Shown here piece after piece: positions 6,426-13,246 of a DNA stretch of 16,362 bases (the first letter of the stretch is position 1; every line of letters begins with the position of its first letter). The position numbers were made by a program, and so were the translations under genes. A model generated the notes under the pieces. That model saw only the letters and a list, made by a program, of their open reading frames with translations, had not been told where the DNA came from and did no database searches. Source of the stretch: JABDJZ01 sp047611125 (GTDB lineage: Bacteria; Bacteroidota; Rhodothermia; Rhodothermales; UBA10348); NCBI GenBank assembly GCA_047611125.1, contig JBLFXH010000047.1:1-16362 (forward strand). Reading direction: 5' to 3'.

Positions 6426-6532
6426 AGTCGCAGGTCGGGAATCCGCTGAGGATGTCAAGGAACTGAGTCATTCCCTGACGAAGTTGGTGCCAACCGCTAC
6501 CCTCAAAAGCCGCCGGACCGCAACCTGCGACT
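6426..6532. ncRNA. Candidate structured RNA or paired repeats downstream of tRNA-Arg
   Basis: A closing helix is formed by AGTCGCAGGT (6426-6435) with ACCTGCGACT (6523-6532), extended by CGG (6436-6438) with CCG (6518-6520) across a two-base bulge. Inside it, GTCAAGGAA/TTCCCTGAC (6454-6462/6471-6479, one mismatch) forms a hairpin with an eight-base loop, and GTTGGTGCCAAC (6483-6494) forms a second. The nested layout resembles a multibranch RNA, but no known family is recognised and the strand cannot be decided. Chance pairing in GC-rich DNA is possible. Confidence 0.25.
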
Positions 6533-6637
6533 CGATGTCCGATTTGTGTCCACTTCCCGGCGCGCTGGTTCTGACGGCCGAATCCTCCCGGCAGAACGTC
6601 TCGTTTTGAGTCCCAATCCGGTACTATGACTCACAAT

Positions 6638-6660
6638 GGGGCGGCTCGCCCAACCGCCCC
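6638..6660. terminator. GC-rich hairpin near the end of the symporter gene
   Basis: GGGGCGG and CCGCCCC pair perfectly across nine bases. It lies 86 bases after the symporter stop on the minus strand, with only ATTGTGAG behind it, so it could block or slow polymerase but lacks a real T-run. Confidence 0.4.
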
Positions 6661-6678
6661 TGAATCTCAACCGGATAC

Positions 6679-6700
6679 AACTCGCCCCCGGAGACGAGTT
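6679..6700. terminator. Weak hairpin after the symporter gene
   Basis: AACTCG and CGAGTT pair across ten bases, 46 bases after the symporter stop. There is no T-run on the minus strand; on the plus strand TTTAATTAT follows. Together with the hairpin at 6638-6660 it is a possible 3' end for the symporter mRNA. Confidence 0.3.
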
Positions 6701-6745
6701 TAATTATCAGTTTGAGTCCTCGACCTGTAGGTGAGGCGCTCCGAA

Positions 6746-8035
6746 TTACGCCGTGATCTGATTCTCGCTGGCGGCCACGACAGATGCCACGGTCAAGTCA
6801 CCCGTGACGTTCGTGACGGTGCGGCACATATCCAGAATGCGGTCGACACCCAGAATCAGGGCAATGCCAGCACTCGGCACACCCACGGATTCCAGAATGA
6901 TGACGAGCATCACAATTCCAGCGCTCGGCACGGCGGCCGTTCCGATGGAGGCAAGTACCGCGGTGAAGACAATGGTCATCTGTGCAGCCAGACTCAGATC
7001 CATCCCAAGTGTCTGGGCGATAAACACGGCAGCGACCGCCTGATACAGTCCCGTCCCATCCATATTGATGGTGGCTCCCAGCGGCAGGACGAAAGACGAG
7101 ATCTCCTCGGAGATGCCCAGTTCCTTTTCGGCCGTTTCCATGGTCACAGGAAGCGTGGCCCCGCTGGACGAGGTCGAGAACGCGACCAACTGGGCCGGCA
7201 TGATCTTGCGCGCGAAGTCCATCAGCTTGTAGGGCGTCAGAAATTTCAACATCGCTGTGTAGGTCAGGCCCATGTGGATCAGCAGGCCGAGAAGAACGGC
7301 AATGCAGTAGTACCCCAGGGCCGCGAGCAATTCCATAATCTGCGCCAGACTATCACCTGCGATTGAGGTAATCGTGTCCGCCATCAGCGCGAATACGCCG
7401 ATGGGCGCCATGATCATGATCACCTCCACCAGCTTGATCACGAGGTCATTGGCCGCCTCGAAGACGTCGTAGAGGATCTTGGCCTGCTTGGCGGGAATCA
7501 TCAGCATGCCGATCCCCAGGAAAATGGCCACAAAGACCACCTGGAGCATATTCCTGTTGTTGCCCGCGGCACTCAGGAAGTTTTCCGGAACGATGTCAAC
7601 GATGGGTTGCAGTGGCCCGCGCTCTTCGGCTGTTGCAATCGCGGAGCCCGCCTTACTCTCTGCTTCCTCGGCATAGGTCAGTTCAAGTTTTTCCCGCATC
7701 TCAGGCGGGACGGTATCGCCCGGCCGCATGATGTTGACCACCGCCAGACCGATGATCAGCGCTATAACCGTCGTAGCCATGTAAATGGCGATGGTCTTCC
7801 CGCCAATCCGGGAGAGCTTCTTCAGGTCTGAGAGCGAGGCCACTCCGGTGACCAGCGAGACGATGATCAGCGGAACCGCAATCAGCTTCAGCAGATTGAT
7901 GAAGATGGTCCCGAACGGGGCAATCCAATCGCTGGTGAAGTCACTCCAGCCAGAGGCCGCCGCGGTAATTCCGAAGACGACGCCAAGGACGAGGCCGATA
8001 ATGATCTGCCAGTGGAGTTTTCTATACCAGGCCAT
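6746..8035 (-). CDS. Dicarboxylate/amino acid:cation symporter (DAACS, SLC1-like)
   Basis: An inner-membrane Na+- or H+-coupled importer of C4-dicarboxylates or acidic amino acids, 429 residues. The family's core is complete: hairpin-1 serine motif STSSSGATLP (287-296), NMDGTG in TM7 (324-329), hairpin-2 SIGTAAVPSAG (364-373), and TM8 DRILDMCRTVTNVTGD (398-413). Arg405 sits where the carboxylate-binding Arg397 of GltPh lies, favouring an acidic substrate. The second arginine that family members carry in either hairpin 1 or TM8 is absent here (Ser and Met). A polar insert (about 104-148) before the scaffold loop is rich in Glu. ATG at 8035 was chosen as it opens the MAWYRKLHWQ cytoplasmic head; no Shine-Dalgarno is visible. 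A 146-bp gap separates it from the upstream cluster. Confidence 0.93.
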   Translation of the reverse strand: MAWYRKLHWQIIIGLVLGVVFGITAAASGWSDFTSDWIAPFGTIFINLLKLIAVPLIIVSLVTGVASLSDLKKLSRIGGKTIAIYMATTVIALIIGLAVVNIMRPGDTVPPEMREKLELTYAEEAESKAGSAIATAEERGPLQPIVDIVPENFLSAAGNNRNMLQVVFVAIFLGIGMLMIPAKQAKILYDVFEAANDLVIKLVEVIMIMAPIGVFALMADTITSIAGDSLAQIMELLAALGYYCIAVLLGLLIHMGLTYTAMLKFLTPYKLMDFARKIMPAQLVAFSTSSSGATLPVTMETAEKELGISEEISSFVLPLGATINMDGTGLYQAVAAVFIAQTLGMDLSLAAQMTIVFTAVLASIGTAAVPSAGIVMLVIILESVGVPSAGIALILGVDRILDMCRTVTNVTGDLTVASVVAASENQITA

Positions 8036-8066
8036 AGAGATGCACGCTTGTGGAGGGACGAAGCCA

Positions 8067-8084
8067 CCAGGAAACGATTCCTGG
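8067..8084. promoter_or_regulatory. Perfect dyad 31 bases before the symporter start
   Basis: CCAGGAA and TTCCTGG pair perfectly around ACGA. No T-run follows on the minus strand, so a terminator is unlikely; an operator or a leader hairpin controlling the symporter fits better. Confidence 0.45.
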
Positions 8085-8120
8085 CAAGTCTACCAAGAAA
8101 CCATCCGTCACGCGTACAAA
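8085..8120 (-). promoter_or_regulatory. Possible Bacteroidota-type promoter for the symporter
   Basis: On the minus strand TTTG (8120-8117) and TAGACTTG (8092-8085) resemble the -33 TTTG and -7 TAnnTTTG elements, with one mismatch and a 24-base spacer, slightly longer than usual. Transcription would start inside the dyad at 8067-8084. Confidence 0.2.
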
Positions 8121-8181
8121 GCAAGGGCATGTGGCCAGACACTGGACATGAAGTGCACGCCCAGGCGCGGACTCTCTCCCG

Positions 8182-9180
8182 CTAGAGCCCGATTACCACT
8201 GAAAGCCGGGTTGACGGCGGTCCAAAAGCATCGTAGGCCAGCGTCAGGCTGGTCGAAATGCGATCATTCCGAAGCTTAGCCGTCACAGCGGCGTCGATCG
8301 CGGCCAGGAGATGGTTGACCACGAACAGACTCGATAGGTGCGAGGCCGTCCGGAGTAGATCCTGGGCGGCGGCGTGGTCGTCCGCGTAGCGGTAGAAGGT
8401 CGGCGAGACATTCGGCTTTGACCCGCCCTCCCCCGTTCGCTCCGGATCAATGGCGGGCGTGAATGTCCCGTCCGATGCCCTCCAGTCCGGGTAGTCACCC
8501 CATCCTGGGGCAAACTGGAAGTACTTGCCGATCAACTCGTAGTACTGTTGCTCTCCGAATCCGGGAATCTGATGAGAGAACGTGGCCAGCGTTTCTGGAT
8601 GGAATACCTGCCGCTCGATGGCCTGCATCTGGCTGAAAAACACATTCACAGCCGCGCGCTGCTGAGCAGTCCAAGCATCCGGCCGCGTCATATCTATGCC
8701 AGAAGGCGCCGTGGCCGGCAGGCCCGAAACGGTATGCCCGAACTCGTCCGAGAGATACACCACGTAGTCATTCAGCCAGTTGCTGTACTTCGCCGGGTCC
8801 CAACCTTGGTGCGCAAACGCGCGAAAGTCATCCTCCTGCGAAAGCCCCTTCGATTTGGTTACGGACCAGACGGTGAACACCGCAGCCTCGAGGCCTAGCG
8901 CCACAGCCGCCTTGGTCCACGAACGGTTGTAGGCCTGTCCCGCCCCCGGAACCAACGCCGACATCCCAAAAGCCAGCGGAACGCTCCGTGCTTTCTCTTC
9001 GAGGCGGGGAGTCAGGCGTGGACTCCACCCCTCGCCTTCCACCGGGGTAGAAGTACCCGCCAGGAGCGCGGATCGCAGCTCGGACTGCGACAAGGCCGCT
9101 CCATGCGGGACCGCAGTCGATACCTGAGCCGAGGAGAGGCCCGGCAGGCTCAGAATCAAGGCAACCAGCAGGAATCGCAT
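8182..9180 (-). CDS. Exported DUF5683-like protein
   Basis: A 332-residue protein with a signal peptide (hydrophobic core 3-15, likely cut after SSA at residue 19). The recognisable core is SALVPGAGQAYNRSWTKA (about 74-91), followed by a hydrophobic helix. This is the SxxxPGxGQxYNxxxxKA signature of DUF5683 and similar proteins of Bacteroidota. Near the C-terminus a helix (VVNHLLAAIDAAVTAKLR) precedes strands ending SLTLAYDAFG and LSVVIGL, which may pack against a membrane. The function of the family is unknown. It has no cysteine. ATG at 9180 lies one base after the thioredoxin gene's stop, so both are cotranscribed. Middle residues 120-260 are not recognised. Confidence 0.75.
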   Translation of the reverse strand: MRFLLVALILSLPGLSSAQVSTAVPHGAALSQSELRSALLAGTSTPVEGEGWSPRLTPRLEEKARSVPLAFGMSALVPGAGQAYNRSWTKAAVALGLEAAVFTVWSVTKSKGLSQEDDFRAFAHQGWDPAKYSNWLNDYVVYLSDEFGHTVSGLPATAPSGIDMTRPDAWTAQQRAAVNVFFSQMQAIERQVFHPETLATFSHQIPGFGEQQYYELIGKYFQFAPGWGDYPDWRASDGTFTPAIDPERTGEGGSKPNVSPTFYRYADDHAAAQDLLRTASHLSSLFVVNHLLAAIDAAVTAKLRNDRISTSLTLAYDAFGPPSTRLSVVIGL

Positions 9181-9181
9181 G

Positions 9182-9850
9182 CTACAGGTAGGGTGTTACG
9201 AACCGCTCGAAAATATCATAACTGCGCTGCCCCAATAGATACCGGCGAACAACCCCATCACGGTCGATTACGAAAGAGGTTGGCCTGATCGTAAACGCGT
9301 CTGCAAACGGCGCGGGCATCACAGTACCGGGCGGGACGTAGGCCGAGAAGGTCTTCAGCTCGAGGAATTCCTCAAAGCCGATCAGCGTCTGCGGGGCCTC
9401 ATCGGAAAGGGACAGGACCACCAGATCATCCGGATACCGATCGGCCAGGCGATTGAGCTCTGGAATTTCTTGCAGGCAGGGCGCACACCACGTGGCCCAG
9501 AAATTCAGCAGGACCACCTTGCCCTCCAGCGCCTCGAGGTCCGCCTCAACACCATCGTCCACCGAGGTGAACGAAAAATTGCCGGCCTCCGTGGCCAGCG
9601 CCATATCAACGATTTCAGGCTGCTCCGTTCCGGCAGCCACGTACATCACCGGGCTAGAATCTGCTCCTCGGACCGTGATAATGATCAACGCGGCCGACGA
9701 TAGCACCAACGCACCGGACAGCAGCGCGCCGGCCCACTCCGTTGGATCAGCCGGCCTATATCCCGGTCGATTTGCGAGCAAGAAATAGAGAAAGGCCAGG
9801 CCCACCGCCATCATGAGGACGGCTACCGCAAGAATGAACGTCAGATCCAT
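9182..9850 (-). CDS. Membrane-anchored TlpA/ResA-type thioredoxin-like protein
   Basis: A 222-residue thiol-disulfide protein. Two N-terminal hydrophobic segments (3-26 and 41-61) anchor it in the inner membrane; with two crossings the thioredoxin domain would face the same side as the N-terminus, so topology is uncertain, though relatives act in the periplasm. The redoxin domain (about 90-222) has VVLLNFWATWCAPC with active-site Cys122 and Cys125, and RPTSFVID with the expected cis-Pro (Pro190). TlpA/ResA proteins usually reduce disulfides in exported proteins or cytochrome c. ATG at 9850 is 15 bases after the upstream gene's stop. The neighbouring barrel protein has a CxxC pair, a possible substrate (inference). 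Confidence 0.88.
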   Translation of the reverse strand: MDLTFILAVAVLMMAVGLAFLYFLLANRPGYRPADPTEWAGALLSGALVLSSAALIIITVRGADSSPVMYVAAGTEQPEIVDMALATEAGNFSFTSVDDGVEADLEALEGKVVLLNFWATWCAPCLQEIPELNRLADRYPDDLVVLSLSDEAPQTLIGFEEFLELKTFSAYVPPGTVMPAPFADAFTIRPTSFVIDRDGVVRRYLLGQRSYDIFERFVTPYL

Positions 9851-9865
9851 GAGACCGATGTGGGA

Positions 9866-12800
9866 TCAGAAGAGGTCGAAGCCAAACAGAACGCCGGCGT
9901 GCCACTGAAAGCCGCCTCCGTACTGAATGCTCGAACGACCATCTGGTGTGACAAAACCGTCATCCAGTTGAAAATCAAAGGTGTCCAGTCCGTAGGTGCC
10001 GCTGACGAAGACCGCCGTCGGGAGGAGGTAGAACGAGCCCAATCCGAGCCTTAGTTCCGCGCCGGCATCCTTTCGGATCTGGCTGGCTCCCGGCCAGTCA
10101 CCCCGCCACGCGCTGACTGCGTCCGCGTAAACTCTGAGGAACAGCTTATCTACATAGATAAATCCGAGCTGCTTCTGGACATTTGGAATCAGCGGGAAGG
10201 TGTACGCCACCTGCGCCCAGGCCGTCTTGTTTCCCCCAAGCGCGTAGAACGGATAGCCTCGGGCGCCGGACAGGCCGCCCACATAGTCGTCGTAGAAATC
10301 ATTGACCTCCCCGCCGAGAATCATGCTGGTCCTGAACCGGGCCGAAAGGCCGTGGGGCTGCGGATTCTTGATCACACGCCATGACAAGCGGCCATCGAGG
10401 GTGAAACGGAGGACGGCGTCGTTGCTGTAGACCGGCGTCAGGATGCCGTCTTCCACGTCAAATTTATCGAGCAGGCGCCCCTTCTCCGCTTCAAGACTTG
10501 CCACGATCTTGATGCCCTCCGGGACCACATCCATATGCCGATGCGGCGTGAGCGCTTCGAAGTACGCCTTCAGGCGGAAGGACCGCCCGATGAAGTAGCG
10601 CGACGAAGACTCGGGAATGGTCTGGGCCAGCTCCTTCGAAAAGAACTGTTCCGTGGTTACCCGATAGGGACTGTAGCGGACCCCCGCTTCTAGCAGCAGC
10701 GCCCGGTTTACCTTGGCGCGAGCGGCCAAGTCCACTTCCCAGAGGTTGTAGGCCAGGTCAACTAGCGTCGTGTCCGGGTAGCAGGCCGTGCAGGGAAATT
10801 CCTCGATGCTCAGGCCGTTCTCCACGTTGCGCCGCACGTTGAACAGCTGGAGCGAAAACTGGGGAGCCCACCGGCGGTCGATAAGGCCCAAGCCACGACG
10901 AAGCTCGAACTGGATAAACAGGTCCCGTTCCAGCTTGAGCAGGTTGTTCGGCGAGATGTAGTCGGCCGGCGATTTGGCGATGCGGGATGCCGGAGCCACC
11001 AGCAGGCCGCCGAAGACCGTGAGCCCGTTCATGATCTCGCGCGATCCGGCGTAGACGCCCACCTTGGTATTGCGCAACAGCGTCTCGCCGCGGGTCCGGT
11101 CGCGGACACGGACGTCGGTTCGGCTGCGCTTCCGAGACACATAGCGGTCCAGTCGCAGCACCGGCAGGAAATTGAAGGACGTGAACGTGCTGCTATACTC
11201 GGTCAGTCGCGCCGGGCGATCCCCGGTGGACGACCAAGCGATTCCAGGCAAGGCAACCCCCGCACTATCACCGGCCGACATTAACAGGTCGCTGGGAATG
11301 CCCGTGAGATCCGCATCGTCATACCCCGCCAGTGCCGGAAATGCCGAGAGGTCGCGCTCCCGACCCTTGATCAGCACGGCAGGCGGCTGGTAGGCAGGCG
11401 CTTCGCCCACCGGTTGAGGATTTTCGAGCAGTGCGAGCTGGTAGCCGTCCCACTCATATCGGGAGAAAACCACCTTGCCGCTCGCCGTCACGTCCGGCAT
11501 GAAGGCGCCGCCGATGACGTTTGTCATTCGCTCGCTCTCTTGCCCGGGACGGCGGCGATGGAGGTCATAGACCCCACCGGTGTCGGTGCTGTACCAAAGG
11601 GTGCCCGCGGCATCCACGACTGCGGATCGCTCATCGCGATCGGTGGCAATCACGGCCTCGTCACCCGTCCCATCAGCGTGAATCCGACGAATGTCGTACC
11701 CGTGGCGCTCGCTTCTGGAATAGTAGATCCACTCGCCATCTGGCGACCAGCGCGGCTCAATCACCTGTTGTCCGGAATGGTGATCCGTGAGCGCAACCAC
11801 CGAGTCTACCTCTGGATAGAACAGGACAAGGTTGGTACTGCCGTCACTCTGCCGGACCGCTGCGATGCGCGTCCCGTCGGGAGACCACGAGGGGTCAGCC
11901 AGCCGGCGCTCGTGAGTCAACCTAGTGCTCTTTTCCTTGGCCAAATCATAGTCGAAAAGGTCGTTGAAGAGCTTGCCAGTTGCCGTCTCCCGGGTCCGAG
12001 CATAGAGAATGCGGGTTCCGTCTGGGTGCCACGACACTGCTCCGTTTGCAGGCCCCGCCAAGCTGTGGCCCATGCTACAAACGAATTGTCCGCCGGTCGG
12101 GAAATCCGCAACTGCCACGGCTTCTCCTGTGGCGACATCCATCACATAGAGATACTGCCTGCTGAAGTCCTGCCCCTTATTGGACAGATAGGCCACACGC
12201 TTCCCATCCGGAGACCAGCGGGCAAACTGATTGTAGAATCCGTCGGTCTGCAGGCTCTCGCCCATCACCGGGTTGGCTAGACGCTCCCGGCTTGCCTCCT
12301 CGTATCCTGTTTCCAGAGCGGTCAGCCAATCGTCGTAGACATCGGCCCCGTCTCGGCCAAATGCATCACGCGTGGCGCGTTCAAAATTCCAGTTGGACCA
12401 CTTCCCCAGAGCCCGGCTGACTTCGGCCAACGCCGACTCCCCGTAGGTGGCCGCCATGTACTGCGATAAGGCAAAGCCCTGGTTGTAGACCGTCTCGCGC
12501 TGCAGGCTGTTCAGCGAATAGAAGCCGCCCATCTCGACCAAGGACAGGGTCTTCCCTTCCAGCACCCGCGTCCTGAGAATCATGTCCCTGTGGCTGTCCC
12601 ATTGGTCATAGTCCATCGCGGTTCGCTGAAACTGGGCCGTTCCCTCGGCGAGCCACGCCGGATTGTTCAGGACCGGGACCGGATAGGACGCGATGATATT
12701 GGGATACCCGTAGAGCACGTCGGGCCGGCGGACGCTTTCGTAGTCCAGGTACTGGAGATAAACGAAGGGGACCTTGCGCCCCGACTTCATGCTGGCCTGT

Positions 12801-13246
12801 ACCTGAATAATGTGGGTGTACTCGTGCGAAATCACGTTGCGAAGCCACGCGTGGGCCCCGCGAAGCGGTGTATTGAGCGCCGGCGCCCAAATCTCGATCA
12901 GGTTGTCGAAGAAATAGGCGGCCCCATTCGAGTAGTCTTCGAAGTCCTTCAGGACAATGGACACCTTGGTGTTCGGTTCGAACTCATACAGGGAGGTGAT
13001 CGGACCGTAGATCTCTTCGGCGATTCGCGCCGTTACCGAAGCGGTGCGTGAGGAGCCATTCCCGGCTCCATCATCGTGGAAGTGCACCAGGAAATGCTCG
13101 GTCTCGATGGTGTACCAATCCAAATCGGAGCGCACGTAGTCGTACAGACTGGGACTGACCTGAGCGCGTGTCACACCGGCCGATACGATAAGTATCAGGG
13201 CTACCGGGGCCGCTCGAAGCAGGGAATGAAGGATGGGCAACCTCAT
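9866..13246 (-). CDS. Metallopeptidase-like domain, TolB-like propeller and predicted outer-membrane barrel in one protein
   Basis: A 1126-residue exported protein. Residues 1-28 are a signal peptide (cut at TRA). Residues 40-320 match a gluzincin peptidase-like domain: HEYTH (141-145) gives two zinc ligands and the general base, and WLAEGTAQF (199-206) gives the third ligand, Glu201. Residues 335-600 carry TolB/PD40 repeats: WSPDGKRVAY (344-353), WHPDGTRILY, WSPDGTRIAA and WSPDGEWIYY. Residues about 680-1126 are alternating amphipathic strands ending in FGFDLF with a terminal Phe, as expected of an outer-membrane beta-barrel recognised by the Bam complex. A CxxC pair (Cys819, Cys822) lies in a loop. 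Its ATG overlaps the previous stop (ATGA). Large TolB-like proteins of this plan occur in Bacteroidota; the substrate and role are unknown. Confidence 0.85.
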   Translation of the reverse strand: MRLPILHSLLRAAPVALILIVSAGVTRAQVSPSLYDYVRSDLDWYTIETEHFLVHFHDDGAGNGSSRTASVTARIAEEIYGPITSLYEFEPNTKVSIVLKDFEDYSNGAAYFFDNLIEIWAPALNTPLRGAHAWLRNVISHEYTHIIQVQASMKSGRKVPFVYLQYLDYESVRRPDVLYGYPNIIASYPVPVLNNPAWLAEGTAQFQRTAMDYDQWDSHRDMILRTRVLEGKTLSLVEMGGFYSLNSLQRETVYNQGFALSQYMAATYGESALAEVSRALGKWSNWNFERATRDAFGRDGADVYDDWLTALETGYEEASRERLANPVMGESLQTDGFYNQFARWSPDGKRVAYLSNKGQDFSRQYLYVMDVATGEAVAVADFPTGGQFVCSMGHSLAGPANGAVSWHPDGTRILYARTRETATGKLFNDLFDYDLAKEKSTRLTHERRLADPSWSPDGTRIAAVRQSDGSTNLVLFYPEVDSVVALTDHHSGQQVIEPRWSPDGEWIYYSRSERHGYDIRRIHADGTGDEAVIATDRDERSAVVDAAGTLWYSTDTGGVYDLHRRRPGQESERMTNVIGGAFMPDVTASGKVVFSRYEWDGYQLALLENPQPVGEAPAYQPPAVLIKGRERDLSAFPALAGYDDADLTGIPSDLLMSAGDSAGVALPGIAWSSTGDRPARLTEYSSTFTSFNFLPVLRLDRYVSRKRSRTDVRVRDRTRGETLLRNTKVGVYAGSREIMNGLTVFGGLLVAPASRIAKSPADYISPNNLLKLERDLFIQFELRRGLGLIDRRWAPQFSLQLFNVRRNVENGLSIEEFPCTACYPDTTLVDLAYNLWEVDLAARAKVNRALLLEAGVRYSPYRVTTEQFFSKELAQTIPESSSRYFIGRSFRLKAYFEALTPHRHMDVVPEGIKIVASLEAEKGRLLDKFDVEDGILTPVYSNDAVLRFTLDGRLSWRVIKNPQPHGLSARFRTSMILGGEVNDFYDDYVGGLSGARGYPFYALGGNKTAWAQVAYTFPLIPNVQKQLGFIYVDKLFLRVYADAVSAWRGDWPGASQIRKDAGAELRLGLGSFYLLPTAVFVSGTYGLDTFDFQLDDGFVTPDGRSSIQYGGGFQWHAGVLFGFDLF

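Larger units (their letters stand above)
6404..6745. other. 340-bp intergenic region without a supported gene
   Basis: No open frame here looks coding on either strand. The region holds a branched set of inverted repeats (6426-6532), two further hairpins (6638-6660 and 6679-6700), and a 9-bp direct repeat TTTGAGTCC at 6605-6613 and 6711-6719. It lies between the ends of two converging units, the tRNA and the symporter, so terminators and 3' processing signals are expected. Confidence 0.6.

Noticed and set aside
6268..6471. 67-residue minus-strand frame over the tRNA gene with the string VRLEGFEPPAF
   Set aside because: This is the well-known false protein produced by reading the antisense of a tRNA T arm and acceptor stem.
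6382..6609. 75-residue plus-strand frame behind the tRNA
   Set aside because: It starts inside the terminator hairpin, has no ribosome-binding site, and shows no recognisable domain.
11414..12280. 288-residue plus-strand frame
   Set aside because: It is antisense to the TolB-like propeller coding region and has no recognisable domain.
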